Source of the DNA: Pseudopithomyces maydicus
Taxonomy: Eukaryota > Ascomycota > Dothideomycetes > Pleosporales > Didymosphaeriaceae
Direction: 5' to 3'
Length of the DNA stretch: 64,000 nt
NCBI GenBank assembly: GCA_026873275.1
Contig: JANTUC010000004.1
Coordinates: 1,488,001 to 1,552,000 of the forward strand
Under the pieces are notes generated by a model. The model worked only from the letters and a program-made list of their open reading frames with translations. It was not told the origin of the DNA and made no database searches. Below, one piece after another: positions 50,584 through 62,587 of the stretch (positions are counted from its first letter, which is position 1; each line of letters begins with the position of its first letter). A program made the position numbers and the translations under genes.

Positions 50584-53500
50584 GAATATTACTAGGGCAT
50601 TTATAAATCCTATTAGTATAACTATAAATTTATATAATTTATAGCATATTTAGAATATAGTTATCTATTTATATCCTTTAGCTATACAGATACGGTAAAA
50701 ACTATTTTATATATTAAATTTTATAAACTACTTAGCTCCTTAGAGTTAATTTATAAGTTTTATTATTAGTAGTAATAAATATTAGTTCTTAATAGTTTTA
50801 TTATTTAGTTATTAGTAATTTATATATAGTTAAAGTTATCTATCCTTCTTTAGTATAAATAGTATAGCAAAGACTATCGGGCTCTTACTAGACTATATAA
50901 ACTTTTATTTTAAGTTTTTCCTTAGCCACTTTATTAGTTCTTTCTTTAATCTTATAATAGTAGTTATAGTTATTTTAAATATAATTTTATACCTTCTTAT
51001 AGGTAAATCTCATAATCCTATTCTTAATATTTTAAAAGTATTCTATTATCTTTCTTATAAAAGAATTCTATAAAGTTTTAATATTTTTAAAATATAAATA
51101 CAATTTCTTGCCCTTCCTTTTAGAGCTTACTTCTTTATATTTAAATAATATTTACTTTTTAAAGGTCCTTCTTATAAATTCTTATAATCTTATAAAATAA
51201 TATTTACTATATAGTCTTTCTTCTACTAATTCCCTCTCTTTAAAGTATATACTAAACCTTTAGGTGTACTTATAACTTCCTTATACTAATAATCTTAATT
51301 ATAAGTTTTTAATTATATATTATTTTCTTCTACTAGTTAATAATAGAATTATATTTTAATAGTTAATTATAACTAATAATTACTTCTAGGCTTTTTAAGT
51401 CTATTATAGTAAAATTATATTAGCTTTAGAGTTTATCTAGGCTAATAGATAATAGTATTATTTTAAGATATAATTAGCCTTTACTATATCTTTAGGAGAA
51501 TATTCTATCTATTATTTTTATTTAAATAGGTATTACCTTATTCTAGTAGGGCAATTTATACTTTTCTATTATTTTAGAGAAGATTAAATATTTAGTAATT
51601 TTAGAATTTATAAGCGCTGTTACTTAGTATCCTCTAATTATAATTTTTTTAATATATAGGTTATTATCCTAATTTACTTTATAAATCTTTATAGGGGCAC
51701 CTTTACTAGTATAGTTTATTTTCTAATAGTGTACTAGTTTTCTAATTTATTATTAGTATTACTTAATTCCTCTAGATTCCTCCCTAAGTAAATAGTATTT
51801 TACTTTTAGTTGCATCTTATATAGAGCTTATTAAAATAAGTTTTAATTTAGTTTAGATGTTCTTTTTCTTTCTTAGTATTATTTTATTTATACTAATTAT
51901 ATCCTTTTAGTATATATTTATCTAGAGCTATTCTTTAATACTCTTTACTAGATAGGTCTGCAGTATCCTCTTTTTTTATATAATAATATATAAAGTATTT
52001 CCTTTTATAATTCTTCTAGTAAGTAATATCTTAGTGTATTATATTATAGTTTACTTTATAATTAGTATTATATATACTTACTCTTAAGGTATATTTATAA
52101 ATTAGGCCCTATAGCCACTATCCTACTATATATTTATACTTATAATAAATTTAGTAAGTATTATTATAGTACCCTATCCATCCTTTTTAAAGGTAGGTTT
52201 TTTTTTAATTTTTCTAACTATATTAGTAGTATATTACTATTTAGTAATCCTCTAGATAGATATATTTATAGATAGAGTCTCTAAGTTGCTACTAAATATT
52301 ATCCCTTATTTTATTATAAGTTTTACATTTTTTTTAATAGTATAGATACCACTTAATGCTTTTATATTAAATTTAAATCTAAATTTAATTATATAGGTTA
52401 TTAACTATTTTTTAGTATTAGTCTATGAGTGCCAATATCTATTTATATATATTTTTATAAATTTAGACCCTTCTACTATAATCTCTAGTATAGTATATTC
52501 TACTTCTATATAGCTAGTAAATATCCCTTAATATTTATTCCTAAATCTCTTTTTCTTATAGGGTTAAGTATAGCTATATTTATAATAACTTATATTTTAA
52601 TTTTAAGATCTCGCTATCTTCTTTTATAATAGAGGCTATTTATACTTATATTATTTATAATTATTTCCCTTTAATCTTATTTCTTATAGTATAATTATAT
52701 ATAAAATATCCCGGCTCTCCGCATCCTAGATAGACTTTTTTATTATATTATTATTATCTTTCTTTATTAAATAGTCTATTATTTTTATAATTACGCTTAC
52801 CCTTTTTCTATTATTATTTTTTATAGGCTTTATTAGCTATTATAATATCCCTGTCTTTATTTTATTTATTATAATTATAAGCTTTTTTATATTAATCTTT
52901 TAGCTAAATATTAACCTTCCTAACTTTTTCTTTTCTAAGTATTATTTATATAGCCTGTTATTAATATAGACTACTAATTTAATAAATTCCTTTAAGTTAT
53001 CTAGTTAGTTATAATATATTAGTTTATCTTTAACTAATTCCTTTAGTCTATTATAGTATATAGTCTAGAGTAGGGTATTATTTTAGTTTATCTTAGCTTA
53101 TAACTATTTAAATTCTAATAAATATTTGCTAGCAGACTTAATTTATTTAAAATATTATATTTATTATTTCGCCTTTTTTTCTTTATTAACTTCTCTAAAT
53201 ATAATTTTAATCTATTCTTTAAATCTATTCTAGAATTTAAAGATTTTCTTAGTAGCGTTATTCTACTTATACAGTTTATCTTTATAAGCTAGATAATTAT
53301 TAGTAAGGGGTTAGAACTATTTAGTGGCTTTTCCTTTTATATATATTCCTACTACTAAGATTTTAATTTAATTAATATTAAAGATCTTATTATTATAATA
53401 GTAGTATAATTTTATATTAATAAGAAATATTTTAAGTTTAGTCTTCCCTCTATTATAGTATTTAGCTACTTTAAAGGATACTTTTATTATAAATTTTACT

Positions 53501-53710
53501 TAGGCCTAAAGCAGTGCTTACACCTATTCTTATATAATAATTATTAGGGCTATTATTTATATATAGAATTTTTATATCTCCACGACTTAGGCCACTAGTA
53601 TTATTACTAAATTTATTATAAGTCTAGAAGCGGTGCTTCTATTAAAAGCCTATAAATTTATAAAGCTTACTAAAGTTATTATATTAACTTAAACTTTTAG
53701 GTAGTTAAAG
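50584..53710 (-). pseudogene. B copy 1 gag and N-terminal pol remnant
   Basis: Read leftward from the right LTR (the 5' LTR in the element's direction). Near 53330-53100 is gag-like sequence. Protease is not resolved. At 50650-50584 is the RT stretch YKFIVILIGFINALVIFQ, the degraded form of the PFGLTNAPATFQ motif, which ends at element C. The next codons resume at 42709. Confidence 0.65.
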
Positions 53711-54332
53711 TGTTATAAGGGATTTCTATTTACTTAATTTATATAAGGACAGGTAGGCTTTTTAGGAGCCTTATAGATATTTAGTAATTAAATAATAATT
53801 AGGTAATAAGTAATGTAAATATTTCTATTTTATTACTAAAAGTAAGATAACTATCTTCTATAAAGGCTAATAATTCTTAATTATAAAGAAGAGCTTTAAT
53901 TTAGCTATAAATAAGTATATAAAAATATATAAAAAGTTAATTATAAAAAATAGGAAATATATAAAGAGTATTTTAAACTATATATTATTTTATTTATCCT
54001 TTACTATCCCTAGACCTACTAATCTATTTCTATAAATTCTATTTACTTAGTAGAAATAACTTCCTTTACTCTTATAAATTTTATCTTTTAAATAGGAGTA
54101 ATTATTCTACTTCTATAAATTCTATCTTTTTAATAAAAGTAACTACTCTACTTCTACTAAAGTCTAGTACTTTTAGAATCTTATATTTTTAGCAGAATTA
54201 TAATTATATAATATATTATCTAGCTAGCCCTGCTATTTAGCGTATAGCTAACTATTACCTTTGCCTTAGTTATTAGTATTCTATATATAATTCTTTTCTG
54301 CTATCTTATAGTTTCTTGTTATAATCGTAATA
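53711..54332 (-). repeat. Right LTR of B copy 1 (622 bp)
   Basis: Starts TGTTATAAGGGA and ends AATCGTAATA. It is followed by the TSD GCTAT. Gap-free against the left LTR. Confidence 0.9.
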
Positions 54333-54452
54333 GCTATTAATATCTTTTAAAGTTAATAGTATTATTTACTCTTAGGTAATAGGTCGCCCTTAACTAATAA
54401 ATTAAGTAATTTTAGGAGACATCCTCAGACTATTAAATAAAAAATATTATTA

Positions 54453-54688
54453 TATAAGGTCTAGTTTTAGGCAATAAAGCTTACTTTATACTAGAATTAA
54501 TAGTAGAAGGATAGTAGATAAAATTAATAAATAATAATAGTATTTATCCCCTTTATAGAGCAGGACTAGTATATAATATATATAGAATCTTCGCTAGGTA
54601 AGCTAGTCCTAATATAGCCTAATAGCTATTAATAATAATAATAACCTTATAATATATAACACAGAAAAACCTATTACCCGCTATTACA
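54453..54688 (-). repeat. Right LTR of Y (236 bp)
   Basis: The better preserved of the two Y LTRs (ends CCTATTACCCGCTATTACA). Only 115 bp of Y lie between it and the TSD of B copy 1. Confidence 0.85.
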
Positions 54689-54693
54689 TTCGC

Positions 54694-57289
54694 CTCCCGC
54701 AGCCTATATAAAATTATTTTAATATACTTTATATAATCCTTTTTATTATTTAAAAAGATTAGGATATCGTCTAGATAGATAATATAATTAATATTTAATA
54801 AACTTATTAGAATTTAAGTAACTATATTCTAAAACTAGATTAGGGCATTTATTAAGCTAAAAGGTATTATTATATATTTAAAATAGCTATATTTTATATA
54901 GAAAGTAGTTTTCTATTTATCTCTTTTTATAATATAGATTCTATAATATATATTCTTTAGGTCTAGTTTTATAAAAACCTTAACTTACTTAAATTAGTCT
55001 AGTAACTCTATAATTAGAGGTAAAAATCCTCTATTCTTAATAGTAATTTTATTTAATCCCCTATAATTTATATATAAATATAAATTATTATCCTTTTTTA
55101 TAAAAAGGATCAGGGCTCCTGCCGATAATTTTAAGTATTTAATTTAGTTTTTAAATAAATATTTTTTAATATATTTTCTTAAGGCGTCTAACTCTACTAC
55201 TAAAAAATTATATAAAGAAAAAAATAAAGAGTTAGTCCCTTCTTCTAACTAAATTTTTAAATTATTTACTAAATATAGAGCTAAGACTTTATAGTCTTTT
55301 ATAGAAGTTATATTAGTGTATTTCTTATAAATTAGAGGTATTTAAAATACTTTATACTTAATTATGCCTATTAGACTAAGCTTTTTAATCTTATTTATTA
55401 AGTATATATATATATCTGCTTATAAATTCCTAAAGATATAATTAAAGTTTTTTATATCTTTAAGCTTTATAATATTTTTAAATAGAGTTTTTAGTTTTAT
55501 TTAATTTTTAAATAATAACCTTTAGCTTATAATATTAATTATAGAATTATTTTTATTTAATTATAACAGCCCTAGGAGTATTTTATATTTTATAATATTT
55601 ATAACTATAAAAGGTATCTTCTTTAAAATATAGCACCCTTTTAAGTCTTTAAAATTAACTTTTAGAATTATTATCCTATAAACTCCTAGCTCTAATCTAT
55701 TTACTACTTTTATTAATAATTTATTAAAGGGTTATATAATTCTTTTTAACTTTAAAGTAAGTTAGGCAGTGACTAAATTAAATACTAAAATAGTATTTAT
55801 TAGAGTATTAATAATTCTATTTAATTAACCTATTCTTACCGGTAGAATTAGTATCCCTTTAAATTAATTATATAACTACCTAAATAAAATTTCTTTAACT
55901 AAAGCCTAAAAGTCCTTATTAAGATAATTTATAATTAAATTAATATAGGCGGCGAGGGCTATTATTATATTTTTTACCCTTTACTTTTTTTAATAATAAG
56001 TCTTTGCTTAGGGCTTTATCTAAGTCCTTTTAATTAAATTTTAGTAACTTTACTAGTATTAAATAATTATATTAGAAATATTTTAGCTTATTATAATTAT
56101 AGCACTTAATAAAACTAATATTTACGCTACTATTAAATAGTACTAAATTAGTCTCTTTAGAATCCTTATTCTATTTAGCTTACTTTTTAGGTCTTTTTTA
56201 AGGGTTTTTTATTCCCTAAGCTCTAACTATAATTAAGAGGTCTTTTATCCCTTATTTATAAACCCTAATTATAGGTAAGAGTCTTTTATTAAATTTTCTA
56301 TTTAATAGATAATAAAAGCCTATAATTTAATATTAGCTATTATAATTTTAAGATTTATTAAAATTATCTAGAGTTTCTATTAAATTAAGGGGTATAGATA
56401 CCTAATATAGTCTAGCTTTTACTATTTAATATTTATAATATTTAATTCTTCCTAATAACTTTATATATAAGTTAATAACTCTAAAGGCGTTTATTTAGCC
56501 CTTTAATAATAATATTTTAGCTAATTATATATTATTTATTAATATTTTTTTAATAATTTAAGGGCTCTTAGCATCTTTAATTATAACCTAATTTAAGATT
56601 TTTTTATAAGGGATTTTATATCTTTTTAGATTATACTTTAATTCTTTAAATAATTTTTAATATTTTATTAATAAACTATAGGGCATAATTAACGTTTAGT
56701 TACTTAGTAGTAAAGTAGGACCTAAAAGATTAAAAATATAAATTATAATTCTTCTTTTAATAATTATAGTCCCTTTAGTCCTTCGCCTAGTACTTATATA
56801 ATTATTTTTATATTAGAGGGCATAAAAATAGTATTAATAGTATTAAATACTTTAAAGAAATTATTTTCTCTTTATTAAATAAAGCTCTAGTATCCCCCTA
56901 TTAATATTTATCTAAAATAGAGTTAATATATTAAAGTTTATATTTATTTTTCTATTCTTTTAACCACTTTTTAGCTTCTATAAGGGTTTTAAACTTTTTT
57001 ATACTAATTTAGCGTAAAATAATATTATTTAACACTATTAGCTTAGATTAAAAATCTAAAATAATAAATAATTACTTATTTAAAGAGTTTTATAATAATA
57101 TAGAATTTATATCTTTAACTAAAATAGATAGAGTTATAGCTAGTCCTCCTACCTCTTTTTTATTCCTATTATTAATAGAGGTAATACTAGAGTTTAAAAT
57201 ATTACTAAAATACAGAGTTTCCTAATTTTTAATTTTTATATTAATAGTCTTATACGGACTACTTATAATAAAGTAGAAAGTAATTTAAA
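54694..57289 (-). pseudogene. X gag and N-terminal pol remnant
   Basis: Minus-strand RT from about 55150 leftward: NLYLYINYRGLNKITIKNR, KVFIKLDLKNIYYRIYI, YFKYIIIPFSLINAL and YLDDIL at 54777-54760, followed by the Y insertion. The interval 55200-57289 should hold protease and gag; a purine/pyrimidine-rich sequence with scattered TAA/TAG stops is seen but no motif is certain. Confidence 0.65.
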
Positions 57290-57696
57290 TATTAGGTTTT
57301 AGCTATAAGCAATGTAAATAAGTACTAGTAAAAAATAATTATATAATTATAAAAAAATAAATTACTATTAAATTAGATCTATTAGCTCTTTAGTCTTTAT
57401 AGCTAATAATAATTAATAATTACCTATTATCTTGTGTAACGGTTGAGCAATTGAGTCGTATTACTAGTGAGACACTACGTAGAGAGCTCTAGCTAGAGAG
57501 TATTAGAGTAGCTAGAGTATTGCGCAGGCGCTAGTCTAAGCGAGGTCACGTGTCGCGCTAGTCCCTAAAGGGTAACCTCCGCAGAACTCCGCCAAGGAGG
57601 CTGCCATGGGCCCATGACATCTTGTAACAGGGCCCAACTATATTATTATGTACTAAGTTATGCCGGAGAGGTACCTTACCGCCAGTGTTTCTGATA
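57290..57696 (-). repeat. Right LTR of X, interrupted by a solo LTR
   Basis: Matches 13488-13705 on both sides of the inserted 57435-57624 segment (57290-57434 and 57625-57696, together 217 bp). The left part is heavily RIP-mutated, while the last 70 bp (GTACTAAGTTATGCCGGAGAG and onward) are almost unmutated. Confidence 0.85.
57435..57619. mobile_element. 185-bp solo LTR, not RIP-mutated
   Basis: Starts TGTAACGGTTGAG and ends CCCATGACA (TG...CA). It is flanked by a perfect TSD TCTTG at 57430-57434 and 57620-57624. The pre-insertion sequence is seen in the left X LTR at 13629-13640 (ATCTTATAATAG, RIP-altered). Composition is balanced and CpA/TpG-rich, unlike everything around it. It could be a solo LTR left by recombination between the two LTRs of a retrotransposon, or a very short non-autonomous LTR unit. 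Its family has no other copy in the window, and its strand cannot be fixed. Confidence 0.8.
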
Positions 57697-59664
57697 TAAA
57701 TAGATTTAAGTAGAATTAGAGTAGTCTAGAAGTAGCTAAAAATCTACTCTATTAAGGATATATAAGTCTTTATTAAGTTTATTAATTTTTATTATAGGTT
57801 TATTTAAGACTTCTCCTAAATTATAAAGCCCTTTATAGATATATTAAAGAAGTCTAAAAGGGAGAATTAAAAGGAGTATTTTCTATAAATAGATATAATA
57901 GAGAGGGTAAAATTCTAATTTAATAATATTTTTATAATTATACCTCTTCTATAGTATTATAATTCCACTTTATCCTTTTAATTGGAGATGAATATCTTTA
58001 TTTAAAATCTAATAAAAATATTTTTATAAAAGTTTCTTACTAGTAATTAGTATCTAATTATTTTTTAATTAAAAAAGTTAATCCCTATAAAAGAAAACTA
58101 TTATATTTATAATTTAAAGTTATACGTTATTATAGAGGCTATATAATATTAATATTATTATATTAAAGGCTTAGTATATACCTTAAAAATTTTTACTAAC
58201 TATAATAATTTAAAAGGATTTATAGGGGTGAAAGTTTTATTATAAAAATAAATAAAATAGACTACCTTTTTAGTAATATATAATTTTAAAATAAAGTATA
58301 GAGCAGGAAAAATAAATTCTATAAATAAATTATTATATTAACTAATAGGTAATAATAATATAAAGGGACTATTAGAATAGAATATATTACTTACCCTATA
58401 AGGCCTTTTAACAGTCCCTATAAGAACTAATATTAATAATATATTATTATTATAATATTATAATATTAAAAGAATATCGCAGATTAGCTAGGGGCTAAAT
58501 ATTATAATTAAAATTAATACTATTTTAATATTTAAAAGACTATTTAGGCGATAGGCTAAAGAAACTATAAAAAATTAAAAAATTTATACCTTAATAGAGG
58601 GAAGCCTACTCTACTATATTAAATAGGTTTAAAAGGATAACTTATTTATATTATAAAAATAATATAATATTATTATTTTAGCGCCTGCTAAGCGCAGTAG
58701 GGATAAATAATTATTATAATAAAAAATAGACTTTAAGGGTATATTATATTATAGTAATAGAGTTTTTATATTAAAAGAGCCTATATTAAAGGCAGAGATT
58801 CTATAATATTATTATAATAATTTATTAATAGGATACTTTAGTAGAGCTTAAATTCTAAAACTTATTAATAGGCTATACTACTAATTAAACTTAAACGCCT
58901 TTATAAAAGAATCTATTAACTTATATATAGTATATATATAAATAAAGACGCCTAGACAGCGCTTTATAAATAAATTAATATTATTATTAATATTTTAAGG
59001 GCCCTAATAGAAGTTAATAATAAATTTTATTATTAGTCTCCCCTTTAGCAAGAATAAAGGAGAGATAATTAATATTATTTAAATAATAATAAATAAATAT
59101 ATTAAAATAGCCTAATATATTCTTACTACTAAAATTTTAGAGACTAGCTAAATAACTTAGTTATTTTTAAAAAAGATAGTAAGGTACTTTTAAATTCTTA
59201 TAAATATTATATTAGATAAGAGTTCTATCTTTATATTAATATTTTAGTTAAAATTCTATTTTATAATAAAAATAAAGCGCCGCCTTAGTACTGCTTTTTA
59301 TTTCTAGATTAATAAATAAATAAAATAATAAAATTAGACTTTAGAGCAGTATTTATATACTTATTTTTATAAAAATTAATAGAATTAGCTATAGCTACTT
59401 CTAATTATAGAATTTACTTATAATAATTTAAAAAATATAATTATAAAACTATTTTTATTCTTTACCTATTATAAGTTCTATTTATACTTAAATTATAAAT
59501 TAATAGCGCCTAGCGAGATTTTAATTATAATAATATATCTTTAAGCCCTAACTAGAAATAAAAAAGTAATAGAATTATATTAGCGGCGCGTTATAAAAAT
59601 ATAAAAATAGTATTATAATAAATATTACTAGTTTTAACTCTTCTTAAAAAGGGATCTAGTATTA

Positions 59665-60285
59665 TGTTATAAGGGGTTCCTACTTACTTAGTCTATATAA
59701 GGGCAGGCAGGCTTCTCGGGAGCCTTATAGGTATTTAGTAGTTAAATAATAATTAGGTAATAAGTAATATAAATATCTCTATTTTACTACTAAGAGCAAG
59801 ATAACTATCTTTTATAAAAGCTAATAATTTTTAATTATAAAGAAGAGCTTTAATTTAGCTATAAGTAAGTATATAAAGATATATAAAAGTTAATTATAAA
59901 GAATAGGAAATATATAAAGAGTATTTTAAATTATATATTATTTTATCTATTCTTTACTATCTCTAAACCTACTAGTCTACTCCTATAGATTTTATCTACT
60001 TAATAGAAATAACTCCCTTTACTTCTATAAATTCTATTCTTTAAATAGGAGTAATTATTTTATTTTTATAAATTTTATCTTTTTAATAGAAGTAATTATT
60101 CTACTCTTATTAAAATTTAGTATTTTCAAGATCTCGCGTTCTTAGCAGGATTATAATTATATAATATATTATTTAACTAGCCCCGCTGTCTAGCATATAA
60201 TTAATTATTACTTTTACCTTAATTACTAGTATTCTATATATAATTCTTTCCTACTGTCTTATAATTTCTTATTATAATTATAATA
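59665..60285 (-). repeat. Left LTR of B copy 2 (621 bp)
   Basis: Starts TGTTATAAGGGGTTCC and keeps GGGCAGGCAGGCTTCTCGGGAGCC near its start, the least mutated version of that part among the three B LTRs. One base shorter than those of copy 1. Confidence 0.88.
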
Positions 60286-61542
60286 TTACCCCTCTATTTA
60301 AGGTTATTATCCTAATAGCTTATACTTATTATTATAGTATAATTCGCTAGCGTCGTAATTACCCTTATAATAATTATAACTATAAAGTAGAAATTTTATA
60401 ATATTATTTTCCCTTTCTTTTATTTTTTATTCGCCTAATCATACCTAAGGTACTAAAATTATTATTAATTAAAAGATATTATATGCGTGCTAATAAGGTT
60501 TATTATTATAATTTAGTAATACTAATAAAGTGTGCTTATTATATTAAGAAGAAAATTCTAAAGTATTTTATAAATATTTTTATTAAAAAGTATACTGCAT
60601 ATATCGCAGTCTATATTAAGTATAATTTTTAAATTCTTAAGAAAGAGTAGGAGCGCGTTTAAATAATAAAATATTAAAAGTATATTAAGCTTTTAATTAC
60701 TAAAATAGAAATTATCTATCTAAGACTTAAAATTACTTAGACTAAAAAGGAGGAATAGGCCTTCGCTATATTTAATACTTATATAATTAATATAATAAAG
60801 ATCTTAAAAAAGGAGGTTTTAAAAAGTAGGACTACTACTATCTTTATAATATTATTTATATTATTAATTAATTTAAGCTAGTTATAGGCTAATTCTTCTT
60901 TCTTATTTAATTTTTTTTATTTTTTAATCTCTCTATTTTCTTAACTAATTTTAAACTAAGCGTCCCCTTATATAATTATTTTAAAAGTAGTATACTAATC
61001 TTTATTAATAAAAATTTCTTAATAATTTTTTATAGTTTATAAGGTTTTCTTTTAATTCCTAAATATTATACTACTCTAACTATTCTTTCTATTTTATTAG
61101 GTATTATTACTAATCTTTATTTATTTATAGATTCTTAATAATTTTAATTTTATACTTATTATCTTTTAGTTCTAATTAGGTTTTAATTAGAGCGCCTAGA
61201 GGTGCTAGTTCTAAAAAGTTTTTATAAAAAGTAGGGTATATTTTAATTCCTTATAGTAGAAGTAATTTACTTATAACTAGTCTCTTAATTTTTATAACTT
61301 TAAAGGGTCCTATTTATAAATAGTCCAGTTTTTTGCTTAGTTTTTTAGTTTTTAGATTTTTTTATAATAGGAAAATTTTATCCCCTTTTTTAAAAATTAG
61401 TCCCTTAATCCTTTACTTATTTATATTTATAAATACTAAGAGGGCCCTTTTTATAATTCTTTTATAAAGGGTATTATATAGTTCCTTTATCCTTTAAGCC
61501 TTATCTTAAACTTTTATAGAAATACTTTTTATATTTTGTAGA

Positions 61543-62587
61543 ATGGTAAAAAGGTGTCCAGTCAGTCAACTAAATGTTATAAAAATAATTAATAAAAGAG
61601 TATCTCCCTACTAGATAGTAGAAAAATATAGCGTATAAAAATTAGTAAGTAAAAACGCTTTATTTTACCTAAATTATTATTAAACTAATTTAATTATATC
61701 CCTTTAGTTACTCTATAGTGCTAAAGCCTTAATATCTTAATTATCTTTTAAAGGCTAGGTATTATATAAATATAATAGTATTATATTTATATAGCACCTA
61801 AGCTATCTTTTTCCTTTACTATTATTATATTTGCGTAGTAGAGTATATATATAATTTAATATAAAATAGAGCCTTTATTAATAACTACTTATTAGTTGTT
61901 CTTACCACCTTACGCGTTAAAATTAAAATAACTACTAAACCTTAACTACTTATATTTAAAAATATATTAAATAATGTTGCCTGCACACAAGCTATTAAAA
62001 TTATAAAATTATTATAACTTTTTAAGTACTTTAAACCAGCTAATTTAATAGTTAAAGGCCTTTAAAGTAGCGCTTTTAACTTAGTAATCCTTACTAGGTC
62101 TTATAAAGAGGTTACCTTAACTATAAATTAAGTAATTAAAATATATCTTTTAATATAGCACATTACTGCTATACACTTAAAGTATAATTTTATTATAAGA
62201 TAGATAATTAAGTTAAAGGAGCTTATAGTTAAGTAGAAAATAGAAGAGAGGGAATCTTAAAAGAATATTTAAACTTTATAATAAAATTAATAAGTAAGGC
62301 TAGCATTATATTTTTAAAATTATTACTTAAGGTAGTTACTTAGTATTAAATAACCTAAAGAGTTAGGAAGTACTACGCGACTACCTTAAATAAGTATTAA
62401 TTATTATTAGTTTATATATAGGGTGTCTATATGCTAGTAGATAGTTATAATTAATAAGTATAGGGGGAGCAGAGGATATTATAATTAAATAAAAATAGGT
62501 AGATAGCTCTAATATACTAATTATACTTAGTATAAAAAGGGTGATAATTATGCTAGGACACAGATGACGCCCTAAAGGGGCGCCACT
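61543..62587. mobile_element. Insertion D: 1045-bp unclassified element in B copy 2
   Basis: Absent from B copy 1 (equivalent site about 40936-40957). It is flanked by a 22-bp direct repeat, 61521-61542 and 62588-62609, whose copies differ only at two RIP-type positions. Left end ATGGTAAAAAGGTGTCCAG, right end GGGGCGCCACT. Just inside the right end is a CGCCC-TAAAG-GGGCG hairpin (about 62569-62583). GTGTCC near the left end and GGACAC near the right form a short inverted pair. The interior is RIP-mutated and shows no recognisable domain. A long TSD points to target-primed (LINE-type) insertion, but no poly(A) end was seen. Confidence 0.55.

Larger units (their letters stand above)
31958..54332 (-). 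mobile_element. B copy 1: Ty3/gypsy retrotransposon, split by A copy 2 and C
   Basis: Gap-free 622-bp LTRs (31958-32579 and 53711-54332) with TSD GCTAT at 31953-31957 and 54333-54337. Removing A and C leaves about 7.4 kb. Transcription is leftward: a minus-strand purine tract (AGAGGGGTAA) adjoins the left LTR at 32580-32592, and pol reads on the minus strand. It sits in Y, 446 bp right of the Z target duplication. The order of the two internal insertions cannot be told because they do not touch. Confidence 0.9.
18682..54688 (-). mobile_element. Element Y: Ty3/gypsy retrotransposon inserted in the RT gene of X
   Basis: Gap-free 236-bp LTRs at 18682-18917 and 54453-54688. The TSD is TTCAC at 18677-18681 and TTCGC at 54689-54693; the single difference is G to A, as RIP would produce. 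Without nested Z and B the element is about 6.8 kb. A minus-strand purine tract (TAAAGGGAGAGATT, 18918-18931) fixes the orientation as leftward. It inserted just downstream of the YLDDIL codons of X, which resumes at 18676. Its own interior carries Z and B. Confidence 0.85.
13488..57696 (-). mobile_element. Element X: Ty3/gypsy retrotransposon, interrupted by Y and a solo LTR
   Basis: Bounded by 218-bp LTRs whose outer ends are TATCAGG and TCTGATA (a 6-bp inverted repeat instead of TG/CA). The TSD TAAAT lies at 13483-13487 and 57697-57701. Removing Y and the solo LTR leaves about 8.0 kb. A purine tract (minus strand AAAGGGGGTAA, 13706-13716) adjoins the left LTR, so the element is transcribed leftward. 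The minus-strand RT in 54700-55150 keeps LNKITIKNR, TKLDL-like KLDLKNIYYR and an intact YLDDIL (54760-54777). The stretch 13720-16200 has no recognisable domain and may hide a further degraded insertion; a second purine tract (minus) lies at about 16152-16164. Confidence 0.85.
10833..59664 (+). mobile_element. Gypsy family A copy 1: outermost element, split by X and by B copy 2
   Basis: The visible parts are 10833-13487 and 57702-59664; together (about 4.6 kb) they match the left 4.6 kb of the complete A copy 2 (33592-38210) in order. The break at 13487 is filled by X, flanked by TAAAT at 13483-13487 and 57697-57701. The second break at 59664 is filled by B copy 2. The rest of the element, including its right LTR, must lie beyond the window. 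Reverse-transcriptase remnants (LFIPKKDRTLKLYINYK, then YLDN at about 13313) lie at 12960-13480, and integrase and chromodomain remnants after 57702. It is the oldest insertion that can be ordered here. Five bases before its LTR are AAATT. Confidence 0.85.

Noticed and set aside
62560..62587. Helitron 3' end because of the terminal hairpin
   Set aside because: Helitrons make no target duplication and end CTRR; here a 22-bp duplication is present and the end is CCACT.
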